A DNA stretch of 57,166 bases from the NCBI GenBank assembly GCA_910585745.1, contig CAJUFM010000008.1, forward strand, positions 1 to 57,166, given 5' to 3'. Position 1 is the first letter of the stretch. Each line of letters opens with the position of its first letter. The notes under the pieces are model-generated. The model was not told where the DNA came from. It worked only from the letters and a program-made list of their open reading frames with translations, and made no database searches. This DNA comes from an uncultured Eubacterium sp. (GTDB lineage Bacteria > Bacillota > Clostridia > Lachnospirales > Lachnospiraceae). This document shows, one piece after another, positions 1 to 8,560 of the stretch. The translations under genes were made by a program, and so were the position numbers.

Positions 1-237
1 CGGCAGCAACATCAGCTCCAGGGACAAAACCATCCCCAAGCGCGGCAGCAACATCAGCTCCAGGGACAAAACCATCCCCAAGCGCGGCAGCAACATCAGC
101 TCCAGGGACAAAACCATCCCCAAGCGCGGCAGCAACATCGGCTCCAGGGACAAAACCGTCTCCAAGTGCGACAGCAACATCGGATCCAGGGACAAAACCA
201 TCCCCGAGCGCGACGGCAACATCGGATCCAGGAGATT
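1..237 (+). repeat. 42-bp tandem repeat coding a Thr/Ser/Pro/Ala linker
   Basis: About 5.6 copies of a 42-bp unit run from the window edge. Copies begin near 1, 43, 85, 127, 169 and 211. The first three are identical and the later ones carry a few substitutions. In the reading frame of the xylanase each copy encodes 14 residues of the type AATSAPGTKPSPSA. This is a flexible linker of the kind that joins domains of secreted enzymes. The array is probably longer outside the window. Confidence 0.93.
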
Positions 238-2405
238 ATCCTACCGAGATTGTCAGCATGAAGGATACCTATGATGATATTTTTGGAAAAACGGGAACAT
301 GTATCAATCTTGTGCAGCTACAGGATCCTGAAACATTGGAATATGTGAAAAAACATTTTTCCAGCTTTACCCTGGAGAATGAGATGAAACCAGATTATCT
401 TATGCCTGGCTGGCTGCAACCGATCAGTACAGAAGAGGCTAAGAAAAAGACTGGCGACTATGTTATTCCGGAGAGTTATAAGGAGACTACGGTTCCTCAG
501 TTCAATTATGATACCGTAGACAAGGTACTTAAGATTGCAAAGGATAATGGTTTAAAGATACGTTATCATGTGCTGGTATGGCATTCCCAGTCACCAGAAT
601 GGTTCTTTAAGGAGAATTACAGCCAGGATAAAGCGGCAGAATACGTCTCTGAAGAAGTGATGTATGAACGTATGCGGATGTACATCAGCAGTATGATCCA
701 TCATGTGTATACACTGGATAATGGAGCATATAAAGACGTTGTCTATACATGGGATGTGGCAAATGAATATTTCAGTAATACACCGGATAAAAACTGGGCT
801 GCAGTATTCGGAAACAGAGAGAATATTGGAGGAGAAACCAGTACCGACAGACCGGCACTGGGAACCAAGCCTACCTATATAAAGAGAGCATTTGAGATGG
901 CATACGATGCCTTGACAGAATTTGGACTGCAGGATAAGGTGCCGCTGTTCTATAATGATTTCAACACTTACTTTACGACAGAAAAAATCATTGAGATGAT
1001 AAACTTTATCAATGAGGACCGGGAGGTCTGCAGCGGTGTGGGTATGCAAAGCCATCTGGCGCTGGCGAATCCTACTGTGGATACCTATATTAATACGGTG
1101 GCAGCATTTGTCCAGGAGGGATTCCAGGTGCAGATCACGGAGCTGGATGTAGGATGTACTCCGAATAAAGAGGATGATGATCCAGATCCTACAGAAGAAG
1201 AGCTTGCAGTGGCATATCAGAAGCAGGCAGAATATGTCAAAGAGCTGACCAAACAGTTGATCACCCTGCAGAAGTGGTCCGGCAATAAGATCACAGGTCT
1301 GACCTGGTGGGGACTGTATGATGCTATCTCCTGGCGGAAATATGAACACGTGCTGATGTTTGACAAGAATATGAATGATGCGAAACCGTCATATTATGCC
1401 TTTATGCAGGCGGCGAGGGAAGTTCCGGATGAGCCGGTGAAGCCTTCGGTATCTTCGGCAGTAAAACTTGACTTTAACACCCAGGGCTCTTATGAAAGCG
1501 ACTCACAGGGTGCAGTCTGCCAGCTTAATGAAGACGGGTCGCTGACCATTACGTTTACAGCACAGCACGCAGGGGTTCGCTTTGATCTGCCAGCGTCTTT
1601 GAAAAAGGATAGTCCTTATAAATCTGTGGTGCTTACCTATACGAGTACAGGGGAAAATGTGGGTCATTCCTTCTATACCGCGGCAGGAGAGAAAGCCAGC
1701 TGGGGAAGTATCAAAGCTACATCGGTGGAAAAAACCTGTGGAATTAATACGGCAGGGGATTACACTGTGAATGACATTCTTCAGGGATTTAAGATATTTA
1801 ACAGTGCTGAGGCAACTCCGGAAAATCCGGTTATCATCACGATCAAATCTCTGATCTTCTATGAGAAAACAGCCTATTATCCATGGGAGCTGAATCCGGA
1901 TGAGGTTCAGACCCCGGCACCAGAGCCAGAACCGGACCTGGATGCTGCTCCAGAAGGAGAGGGATGGCAGGCGCTTCCCCTGGATCAGATGTCGGATGGC
2001 GTCAAAGAAGACGGCAGGGTAGTGTTGAATGGTAAAGGACAGGTGACGATACCATTGCCGGAGACCATCGAAGGCGACGGAAAGAAACTAGAGGTAGTGG
2101 TCAAAGGTACTCTTGGCACCGGTTCCCAAGGGCTGCGCATGTGGCTGGCAAATGGTACAGGAACTGCCTCCGACCAGTATTATTTTACGAAAACCGAGGG
2201 TATTGGATTTGGTGGTGCCGGTGATCCGGATGTGTTCTTTAAGACAGGGGCATTTGAGCTCCAGAAGGTTTTGACTGTTGGACACACCGAAAAAGAAGAA
2301 AGAGTGACGACTGCCAATAACTTGCTTCTGAAGGGACCTTCCCACAATGTCAATATGCTGGAGGTAACTATTTACGGCATTTATGTCCGTGAGGTACAGG
2401 AATAA
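3..2405 (+). CDS. Endo-1,4-beta-xylanase, GH10, secreted modular enzyme (5' truncated by window)
   Basis: The frame is open from base 3, so the gene starts upstream of the window; the Met at 258 is internal. Residue numbers here count from that Met. After the repeat linker comes a GH10 catalytic barrel (about residues 5-395) with NEMKPD, YHVLVWHSQ, the acid/base glutamate in WDVANE (E170), YNDFN, the nucleophile in QITELDV (E295) and LTWWGLYD. It would hydrolyse xylan backbones outside the cell. Two further beta-rich modules follow (about 400-555 and 590-715), separated by a Pro/Glu linker. They look like carbohydrate-binding modules, but I cannot name their families. A terminator follows directly, so the gene ends its transcript. 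The signal peptide and any N-terminal modules are outside the window. Confidence 0.93.
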   Translation, partial: AATSAPGTKPSPSAAATSAPGTKPSPSAAATSAPGTKPSPSAAATSAPGTKPSPSATATSDPGTKPSPSATATSDPGDYPTEIVSMKDTYDDIFGKTGTCINLVQLQDPETLEYVKKHFSSFTLENEMKPDYLMPGWLQPISTEEAKKKTGDYVIPESYKETTVPQFNYDTVDKVLKIAKDNGLKIRYHVLVWHSQSPEWFFKENYSQDKAAEYVSEEVMYERMRMYISSMIHHVYTLDNGAYKDVVYTWDVANEYFSNTPDKNWAAVFGNRENIGGETSTDRPALGTKPTYIKRAFEMAYDALTEFGLQDKVPLFYNDFNTYFTTEKIIEMINFINEDREVCSGVGMQSHLALANPTVDTYINTVAAFVQEGFQVQITELDVGCTPNKEDDDPDPTEEELAVAYQKQAEYVKELTKQLITLQKWSGNKITGLTWWGLYDAISWRKYEHVLMFDKNMNDAKPSYYAFMQAAREVPDEPVKPSVSSAVKLDFNTQGSYESDSQGAVCQLNEDGSLTITFTAQHAGVRFDLPASLKKDSPYKSVVLTYTSTGENVGHSFYTAAGEKASWGSIKATSVEKTCGINTAGDYTVNDILQGFKIFNSAEATPENPVIITIKSLIFYEKTAYYPWELNPDEVQTPAPEPEPDLDAAPEGEGWQALPLDQMSDGVKEDGRVVLNGKGQVTIPLPETIEGDGKKLEVVVKGTLGTGSQGLRMWLANGTGTASDQYYFTKTEGIGFGGAGDPDVFFKTGAFELQKVLTVGHTEKEERVTTANNLLLKGPSHNVNMLEVTIYGIYVREVQE

Positions 2406-2423
2406 TATATATAATAAAAAAGG

Positions 2424-2463
2424 ATAGACTGGTAAGAACTATATTCTGACCGGTCTATTTTTT
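2424..2463 (+). terminator. Rho-independent terminator of the xylanase gene
   Basis: A 10-bp stem (2424-2433 with 2449-2458, one G-T pair) has a 15-base loop and is followed by a run of T. It lies 18 bases after the xylanase stop. Confidence 0.85.
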
Positions 2464-2540
2464 GTATATGCAGCCAATGGCCTAGCGGGTGGATCCGGCT
2501 GAAAAACCGAAAAAAAATGTAGCATATTCCCCGGCTTTAT

Positions 2541-2548
2541 GTTAAGAT
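2541..2548 (+). promoter_or_regulatory. Possible extended -10 promoter of potABCD
   Basis: TGT followed by TAAGAT at 2543-2548 resembles an extended -10 element. The -35 region is weak. It lies 39 bases before the potA start, between the xylanase terminator and the operon. Confidence 0.4.
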
Positions 2549-2587
2549 AGTCACGAGTGTTTGCAAAAAATACCGGGAGGATTTGTT

Positions 2588-3673
2588 ATGGCTGAAAAAT
2601 GTATTGAGCTAAAAGGCATCACCAAAGCATTTGACGGACAAATCGTTCTAGATAATATGGATCTTGATATTCATGAGAATGAATTTGTTACCCTGCTTGG
2701 CCCCAGTGGCTGCGGCAAGACAACGACGCTGCGGATCATGGGAGGATTTGAAAATGCGGATGCGGGGGAGGTGCTGCTCTACGGTGAGGATATCGCAGGG
2801 GTGCCTGCCAATAAGCGTCCCATCAATACCGTATTTCAAAAATACGCTTTATTTTCTCATATGAATATCGAGGAAAATATTGCATTTGGTTTGAAAATAA
2901 AAAAGAAGTCAAAGGACTATATTAAGGACAAGATAAAGTATGCCCTGCGTCTGGTAAATCTGGAAGGCTATGAGAAACGGATGCCGGACTCTTTGAGTGG
3001 CGGCCAGCAGCAGAGGATTGCCATTGCCCGGGCGATCGTGAATGAACCGGAGATACTTTTGCTGGACGAGCCACTGGGAGCGCTGGATCTGAAACTGCGT
3101 CAAGATATGCAGTATGAACTGATCCGTCTGAAGGAGGAGCTGGGCATCACTTTTGTATATGTGACCCATGATCAGGAAGAGGCACTGACGATGTCGGATA
3201 CCATTGTGGTTATGAATCAGGGATATATCCAGCAGATCGGTTCTCCGGAGGATATTTACAATGAACCCCAGAATGCTTTTGTGGCAGACTTTATCGGAGA
3301 GAGCAATATTATTCCGGCGACTATGGTAAGAGATAAACGGGTGAATATACTGGGGAAGGAGTTTGACTGCGTCGATGTGGGGTTTGGGGAAAATAAGCCA
3401 GTGGATGTGGTGATACGTCCGGAGGATCTTATTCTGGTGCCGCCAGAAAAGGCTATGATCCGTGGGATTGTTACCTCCCTGGTTTTCAAAGGTGTGCATT
3501 ATGAGATGGAGATCGAATCCATGGGATATACCTGGCTGGTGCAGAGTACCCGTCTTGCTGAGGTGGGAAAAGAGGCTGGCCTGTGGGTGGATCCTTTCAA
3601 TATCCAGATCATGAAAAAGCCGGAAAATGAGACAGAGGAGGCGTTTGCTGGTGACAGAATTGAGAGGAGTTAA
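2588..3673 (+). CDS. potA: Spermidine/putrescine ABC transporter ATP-binding protein
   Basis: 361-residue ATPase that would power polyamine import. Walker A GPSGCGKTT is at residues 38-46, the signature LSGGQQQR at about 136-143, Walker B LLLLDEP follows, and the D-loop and H-loop (THDQ) are visible. The C-terminal about 100 residues form the TOBE/OB regulatory region usual for PotA. I chose ATG 2588 because GGGAGG stands 7 bases before it; an upstream TTG at 2561 has no such site. First gene of a tightly packed potABCD operon. potB starts inside its 3' end. Confidence 0.95.
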   Translation: MAEKCIELKGITKAFDGQIVLDNMDLDIHENEFVTLLGPSGCGKTTTLRIMGGFENADAGEVLLYGEDIAGVPANKRPINTVFQKYALFSHMNIEENIAFGLKIKKKSKDYIKDKIKYALRLVNLEGYEKRMPDSLSGGQQQRIAIARAIVNEPEILLLDEPLGALDLKLRQDMQYELIRLKEELGITFVYVTHDQEEALTMSDTIVVMNQGYIQQIGSPEDIYNEPQNAFVADFIGESNIIPATMVRDKRVNILGKEFDCVDVGFGENKPVDVVIRPEDLILVPPEKAMIRGIVTSLVFKGVHYEMEIESMGYTWLVQSTRLAEVGKEAGLWVDPFNIQIMKKPENETEEAFAGDRIERS

Positions 3674-4478
3674 GCGCCTGTCTTATCCTTATATTGTATG
3701 GATGGCGATATTTGTGATCGTACCGCTGTTGATCGTGTGCTATTATGGTTTTTCTGACAGAGAAGGAAACTTTACCCTGGAGTATGTAAAAAGCATTGGG
3801 TCCCCAGTACACTGGAAGGCACTTCTGCTTTCGGTAAAGTTATCACTGATCAGCACATTGATCTGTTTTCTGCTGTCCCTGCCATTGGCTATGGTGATCC
3901 GCGGCCTGCGGCTTAACAGCAGCGGATTTATTATTTTTATCTTTATTCTTCCGATGTGGATGAATTTCCTGCTTCGTACCATTGCCTGGCAGTCGCTATT
4001 GGAAAAAACTGGGATTATCAATACGATATTACACGCTGTGGGGCTTCCGGGGCAGAGTCTGATCAATACAGAGGGCGCTATCATCCTGGGCATGGTATAC
4101 AATTATCTGCCTTTTATGGTACTGCCGATCTATAATTCCCTGGTGAAGGTTGGGCAGGACACCTTTGACGCAGCGAAGGATCTGGGGGCGAACTGGTTCC
4201 AGATCCTGTGGCATATTACATTGCCCCAGATATTCCCGGGCATCGTCAGTGGCATCACGATGGTATTTGTGCCGGCCATGACCACCTTTGTCATTTCCAA
4301 CCTTCTCGGCGGCGCCAAGATCAATCTCATCGGAAATATCATCGAACAGGAGTTTACGACGGCGAATAACTGGTATCAGGGCGCAGGACTCTCCATTGTG
4401 CTGATGGTTCTTGTGCTGGGCAGCATGGCAGTCATGTCCCGATATGATAAAGACGGGGAGGGGGCTGCGATATGGTAG
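3651..4478 (+). CDS. potB: Spermidine/putrescine ABC transporter permease, PotB type
   Basis: About 275 residues with six hydrophobic segments and the cytoplasmic EAA-type loop (DAAKDLGANWFQILWHITLP) that contacts the ATPase. It forms half of the membrane channel for polyamine uptake. The likely start is GTG 3651, preceded by GAGGAGG at 3635-3641. The ATG at 3627 lies upstream of that site and inside potA. The gene overlaps potA by 23 bases and its stop overlaps the potC start, which indicates translational coupling. Confidence 0.92.
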   Translation: MTELRGVKRLSYPYIVWMAIFVIVPLLIVCYYGFSDREGNFTLEYVKSIGSPVHWKALLLSVKLSLISTLICFLLSLPLAMVIRGLRLNSSGFIIFIFILPMWMNFLLRTIAWQSLLEKTGIINTILHAVGLPGQSLINTEGAIILGMVYNYLPFMVLPIYNSLVKVGQDTFDAAKDLGANWFQILWHITLPQIFPGIVSGITMVFVPAMTTFVISNLLGGAKINLIGNIIEQEFTTANNWYQGAGLSIVLMVLVLGSMAVMSRYDKDGEGAAIW

Positions 4479-5305
4479 AAAAAAAGAGAAGGGCATACCG
4501 GAGCCCTGTCCAAAGGCTTGTGGGTGCCGGGGGCAGGATTTATTTGTTTCTTATTTTTGTGTTTTTATATGGACCGATAGCCACATTGATCGTGTTATCT
4601 TTTAATGAATCAAAATTCAGAGGAAGATGGGGCGGTTTTAGTTTAAAGTGGTACGAGAGTCTTTTTTCTTCCAGAGAGATCATGGAGGCGCTGTGGACCA
4701 CACTGCTTCTGGCATTTTTATCGGCATTGATCGCCACGGTCCTTGGGACGGCGGCTTCTTTTGCCATGAATCGGATGAAACGCCTGCCGAAGATGATCCT
4801 TATGACAGTGACGAACATCCCCATGCTGAACGCAGATATCGTGACAGGAATATCCCTGATGCTTCTGTTCATCGCCCTGCGGTACCGTATGGGATTCAGC
4901 AGCGTTTTACTTGCCCATATTACATTTAATCTGCCTTATGTGGTGCTCAGTGTGCTGCCCAAATTAAAGCAGATCAATAAAAGTGTTTATGAGGCGGCGC
5001 TGGATCTGGGGGCTTCCCGTGGATATGCTTTTATAAAAGTAATCTTTCCCGATATTTTACCGGGGATACTGACTGGCTTTTTGTTGTCCTTTACCATGTC
5101 CCTGGATGATTTTGTTATCACCCATTTTACCAAAGGTATGGGCATCGATACACTCTCCACGAAGATCTATGCGGAGGTCAGAAAAGGGATCAAGCCGGAG
5201 ATTTATGCGCTTTCAACCATCATGTTTATGGCAGTATTTATCCTGCTGGTCATGATAAATCGAAAAAACGGGAAAAATGAGAATAAAGAGAGGATATCCA
5301 TATGA
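4472..5305 (+). CDS. potC: Spermidine/putrescine ABC transporter permease, PotC type
   Basis: 277 residues, multi-pass membrane protein. It has an EAA loop (EAALDLGASRGYAFIKVIFP) and the PotC-typical segment LSFTMSLDDFVITHF. It pairs with PotB to form the translocation path. The ATG at 4472 overlaps the potB stop, and its own stop overlaps the potD start by 4 bases (ATGA). The basic N-terminal tail (KKRRAYR) fits a positive-inside first helix. Confidence 0.94.
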   Translation: MVEKKRRAYRSPVQRLVGAGGRIYLFLIFVFLYGPIATLIVLSFNESKFRGRWGGFSLKWYESLFSSREIMEALWTTLLLAFLSALIATVLGTAASFAMNRMKRLPKMILMTVTNIPMLNADIVTGISLMLLFIALRYRMGFSSVLLAHITFNLPYVVLSVLPKLKQINKSVYEAALDLGASRGYAFIKVIFPDILPGILTGFLLSFTMSLDDFVITHFTKGMGIDTLSTKIYAEVRKGIKPEIYALSTIMFMAVFILLVMINRKNGKNENKERISI

Positions 5306-6369
5306 GACGAATTTTAACATTATTTTGTATTATGACGCTGGTTCTTGGCAGCCTTACTGCCTGCGGAGGAAGCGGAGGAGAAAAATCTGCCGGAGAGCTT
5401 TATGTGTATAACTATGGAGAATATTTTGATCCAGATGCCCTGGCGCAGTTTGAGGAAGAAACTGGTATCAAAGTGACTTATGATGAATATGAGACCAATG
5501 AGGTGATGTACCCGATCATAGCCAATGGGGCGGCGCAGTATGATCTTGTCTGTCCGTCGGATTATATGGTTCAGCGGATGATCTCGGAAGGAATGCTGGA
5601 AAAGATCAATTTTGACAATGTGCCCAATATTAAATATGTAGATCAGGTGTACCGGGATGCGGCAAAAGGTTTTGACAGCGCCAACGAATACAGTGTGCCC
5701 TATCTGTGGGGAACCGTGGGGATCCTTTACAATAAAACGATGGTAAAAGAGCCGGTGGACAGCTGGGGTATCCTGTGGGATACAAAATATAAAGATAATA
5801 TCCTGATGCAGAAAAGTGTGAGAGATGCTTTTGGCATCACGCTGAAATATCTGGGACACTCCCTGAACAGCACCGATGAAAAAGAGCTGGAGGAGGCAAA
5901 ACAGAAGCTGATCCAGCAGAAACAGTCCGGTGTGGTACAGGCCTATGTGGTGGACGAAGTGAGGGATAAGATGATTGGAAATGAGGCTGCCATCGGCGTC
6001 ATCTATTCCGGGGAAGCGCTGACCTGCCAGTCGGAAAATCCGGATCTGGAATATGTCATTCCGAAAGAAGGCAGCAATCTCTGGATCGATGCCTGGGTGA
6101 TCCCCAAAGGGGCAAAAAATAAGGAAAATGCGGAGAAGTTTCTGGATTTCCTCTGCCGTCCTGAGATAGCAAAAATGAATTTTGATTATATTACTTATTC
6201 CATCCCCAACAGCGAGGGACGAAAACTGATCGAGGAAGAGGAATACCGCAACAGCACCATTGCCTTTCCAGAATTGGCTTCCCTCACAAATTGTGAAACC
6301 CTACAGTATCTGGGACCGGATGTGGACGATATTTACAACCAGAAGTGGAAGGAAGTGATGGCGAACTAG
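5302..6369 (+). CDS. potD: Spermidine/putrescine-binding lipoprotein
   Basis: 355 residues. A lipoprotein signal peptide ends in the lipobox LTAC (Cys21), so the mature protein is tethered outside the membrane next to PotBC. The rest is a bacterial extracellular solute-binding protein of the PotD type. Visible features are YNYGEYFDPDAL near the mature N-terminus, CPSDYMV, YLWGTVGILYN and the late WIDAWVIPKGAKN segment. The family binds spermidine or putrescine. Last gene of the operon. No clear T-tailed terminator follows; instead there is a short gene relic and then the hprK promoter. Confidence 0.94.
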   Translation: MRRILTLFCIMTLVLGSLTACGGSGGEKSAGELYVYNYGEYFDPDALAQFEEETGIKVTYDEYETNEVMYPIIANGAAQYDLVCPSDYMVQRMISEGMLEKINFDNVPNIKYVDQVYRDAAKGFDSANEYSVPYLWGTVGILYNKTMVKEPVDSWGILWDTKYKDNILMQKSVRDAFGITLKYLGHSLNSTDEKELEEAKQKLIQQKQSGVVQAYVVDEVRDKMIGNEAAIGVIYSGEALTCQSENPDLEYVIPKEGSNLWIDAWVIPKGAKNKENAEKFLDFLCRPEIAKMNFDYITYSIPNSEGRKLIEEEEYRNSTIAFPELASLTNCETLQYLGPDVDDIYNQKWKEVMAN

Positions 6370-6481
6370 AGTCCGCCATTATGTAGAGATTACCACCTAT
6401 TTTCAGAATCATCCAGTGAAATATGAAAATGCAATAGGAGCTTTGCGCGAGATTGCAGGGAGTGGGATGTTTGATGAGTGA
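6359..6481 (+). pseudogene. Possible relic of a protein C-terminus between potD and hprK
   Basis: Just after potD, in another frame, 40 sense codons end at TGA 6479-6481. They encode a protein-like stretch with the segment EITTYFQNHPVKYENAIG and a Phe-Asp-Glu end. The frame closes immediately upstream (TGA at 6356-6358) and has no start codon with a ribosome binding site. It looks like the leftover 3' end of a deleted gene. I do not recognise the family. It could also be chance. Confidence 0.35.
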
Positions 6482-6533
6482 CTTTAAGACCTGGGTCGAC
6501 GGCGCTAATTGCACAAACGGTCTGCTTGTTCCG

Positions 6534-6562
6534 TTGACGCGGGTCTCCATTGCAGGTATAAT
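6534..6562 (+). promoter_or_regulatory. Sigma-A promoter of the hprK operon
   Basis: TTGACG (6534-6539), a 17-base spacer and TATAAT (6557-6562), close to the ideal consensus. It lies 31 bases before the hprK start. Confidence 0.88.
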
Positions 6563-6593
6563 AAAAGTATCATTGGGGAAAGAGGTGTAAATT

Positions 6594-7517
6594 ATGTATA
6601 CCGTAGCATTACAGGAATGTATCGATAAGATGAATCTGGAGTGTCTCACTCCAGAGGTAGAGCTGGAGGACATCAAGATCACCCAGTCAGATATTAACCG
6701 TCCGGCGCTGCAGCTGGCAGGCTTTTTTGATTATTTTGATCATCACCGGGTTCAGATCATAGGGCATGTAGAAAATACGTATATGGAAAACCAGGGGATG
6801 GATTACAGCAAAGAGATGATGGGAAGGATCATGTCTTACAAAGTGCCCTGTATCGTGTTTTGCCGCAATATGGAGGTGCCAGGGGAATTTCTGGAGCTGG
6901 CGAAGGAGCATGGAGTACCGATTCTCAGAACCAAACAGACAACCTCATCTTTTTCATCGGAACTGAACCGCTGGCTGAAGGTAGAGCTGGCGCCCCGGAT
7001 CAGTATTCACGGCGTGTTAGTGGATATTTACGGTGAGGGTGTGCTGATCACCGGAGAGAGTGGAATCGGAAAAAGTGAGGTGGCGCTGGAGCTGATCCAC
7101 CGGGGACATCGTCTTGTATCGGATGACGTGGTGGAGATCAAGAAGGTCAGTGATGAGACGCTGATCGGGACGGCGCCGAATATCACAAGGCATTTTATCG
7201 AGCTCCGGGGAATCGGCATCATCGATGCCAAGGCATTGTTCGGTGTAGAGAGCGTGAAAAATACCCAGTCCATTGATCTGGTGATCAAGCTGGAAGAATG
7301 GGATAAGAACCAGGAGTATGACCGTATGGGGCTGGAAGAAAAATATATTGAATATCTGGGCAATAAGGTGGTGTGCCATTCGATCCCTATTCGTCCGGGC
7401 CGGAATGTGGCGATCATATGTGAATCGGCTGCGGTCAATTTCCGCCAGAAGAAAATGGGTTACAATGCAGCGATGGAGATGTATAATCGTGTTACCAGCA
7501 ATCTGGGACAAAATTAG
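6594..7517 (+). CDS. hprK: HPr kinase/phosphorylase
   Basis: 307 residues, usual length for HprK. It phosphorylates and dephosphorylates a regulatory serine of HPr-type proteins in response to glycolytic signals, the core switch of carbon catabolite control in Firmicutes. Walker A GESGIGKS is at residues 154-161. The HprK signature region is RGIGIIDAKALFG, and SDDVVEIK is the Walker B-like part. GAGGTG precedes the ATG. First gene of a cluster with glucokinase, murB, rapZ, whiA and, further on, a Crh-like HPr that is its probable substrate. Its 3' end is duplicated together with the start of the next gene. Confidence 0.96.
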   Translation: MYTVALQECIDKMNLECLTPEVELEDIKITQSDINRPALQLAGFFDYFDHHRVQIIGHVENTYMENQGMDYSKEMMGRIMSYKVPCIVFCRNMEVPGEFLELAKEHGVPILRTKQTTSSFSSELNRWLKVELAPRISIHGVLVDIYGEGVLITGESGIGKSEVALELIHRGHRLVSDDVVEIKKVSDETLIGTAPNITRHFIELRGIGIIDAKALFGVESVKNTQSIDLVIKLEEWDKNQEYDRMGLEEKYIEYLGNKVVCHSIPIRPGRNVAIICESAAVNFRQKKMGYNAAMEMYNRVTSNLGQN

Positions 7518-7644
7518 GAAAGGTTGTGCGGCTTAAATGAATAAGTTTTATATCGGGGCAGATAATTTGTAATGTTTTCTTGCTGGGACAAAATTAGGAA
7601 AGGTTGTGCGGGATCAATGAATAAGTTTTATATCGGGGCAGATA
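7503..7644 (+). repeat. Imperfect tandem duplication across the hprK-glucokinase junction (80-bp period)
   Basis: A 62-base block (7503-7564) recurs at 7583-7644, identical except for a few bases just before the ATG. It contains the last hprK codons, the intergenic AGGAAAGG and the first codons of glucokinase. In the first copy the glucokinase frame starts at ATG 7537 and stops after 11 codons (MNKFYIGADNL). Bases 7564-7582 between the copies resemble glucokinase sequence near 7660-7680. The first copy therefore looks like a duplicated gene start that then suffered an internal deletion. Confidence 0.9.
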
Positions 7645-8537
7645 TCGGTGGGACAACGGTTAAATTCGGAATGTTTTCCCATACTGGTGAGCTGCTGGAA
7701 AAATGGGAGATCGAAACAAGGGTGGAAAATGAGGGGGAAAACATTCTCCCGGATGTGGCGGCGAGCATCGAGGAAAAAAGGGAGTGTAACGACGGCAATA
7801 TTATGGGGATCGGCGTGGGAATTCCCGGACCGGTAGTGGAGGATGGTACTGTGTTGAAATGCCCCAATATTCCATGGCCGGTGTTTAATGTAAAAGACAA
7901 GCTGTTTGACCTGACCGGAGTCGGAAATATACGGGTTGCAAACGATGCCAATGTGGCAGCCCTGGGCGAAATGTGGAAGGGTGGCGGAAGAGGCTATGAC
8001 AGCATCGTGATGGTTACGCTGGGAACCGGAGTGGGCGGCGGCGTGATCCTGGGCGGAAGGATCCTTACGGGGACCAGTGGTGCTGGTGGAGAGATCGGGC
8101 ATATGAAGGTAGAACTACATGAGACGGAACAGTGCGGCTGCGGCGGCAGAGGCTGCCTGGAGCAGTATTCTTCTGCCACAGGAATCGTGAGGATGGCAAA
8201 GAAAGAGATGAAAGAAGATTCTGCGCTGGCAGCCATGGAGGAGGTTACGGCGAAGGATGTATTTGACCAGGCGAAGGCAGGGGATTCCTATGCTCTTTAT
8301 ATCGTGGATAAATTTGCAAAATATCTTGGAACAGCCCTGGCTAACGTGTCCCATGTAGTAGATCCGGAGGCATTTGTCATCGGCGGCGGTGTATCAAGAG
8401 CAGGAGATATTATCATAAATCACGTGGAAAAGTATTATAATGATAATGTGCTCTATGCGTTGCGGGATAAGAAATTTCATCTTGCAGAGCTGGGGAATGA
8501 CGCAGGAATCTATGGTGCAGTGCGCATGGTATTGTAA
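7617..8537 (+). CDS. glcK: ROK-family glucokinase
   Basis: 306 residues. It would phosphorylate glucose (or a related sugar) with ATP in the cytoplasm. The N-terminal phosphate motif DIGGTTVKFG (residues 9-18) and the catalytic VANDANVAALGE are present, as are GHMKVE and the ROK zinc motif CGCGGRGC starting at Cys173. The start is ATG 7617, the second copy of a duplicated gene start. An ATG at 7572 in the same frame lies in the duplicated spacer without a good ribosome site. AGGAAAGG stands upstream. It is co-transcribed with hprK, which fits a catabolite-control operon. The gene symbol follows Bacillus usage; substrate preference is not proven. Confidence 0.93.
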   Translation: MNKFYIGADIGGTTVKFGMFSHTGELLEKWEIETRVENEGENILPDVAASIEEKRECNDGNIMGIGVGIPGPVVEDGTVLKCPNIPWPVFNVKDKLFDLTGVGNIRVANDANVAALGEMWKGGGRGYDSIVMVTLGTGVGGGVILGGRILTGTSGAGGEIGHMKVELHETEQCGCGGRGCLEQYSSATGIVRMAKKEMKEDSALAAMEEVTAKDVFDQAKAGDSYALYIVDKFAKYLGTALANVSHVVDPEAFVIGGGVSRAGDIIINHVEKYYNDNVLYALRDKKFHLAELGNDAGIYGAVRMVL

Positions 8538-8560
8538 AAGAGACAGGAAGGGAAGATAAG

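Noticed and set aside
1..237. CRISPR array
   Set aside because: The repeats are contiguous with no unique spacers and are in frame with the xylanase.
591..1349. Minus-strand open frame of 252 codons under the xylanase
   Set aside because: Shadow of the GH10 gene, which has all catalytic motifs; no start signal or domain on the minus strand.
7537..7572. Separate small protein gene (MNKFYIGADNL)
   Set aside because: It is the duplicated, broken start of glucokinase and not an independent gene.
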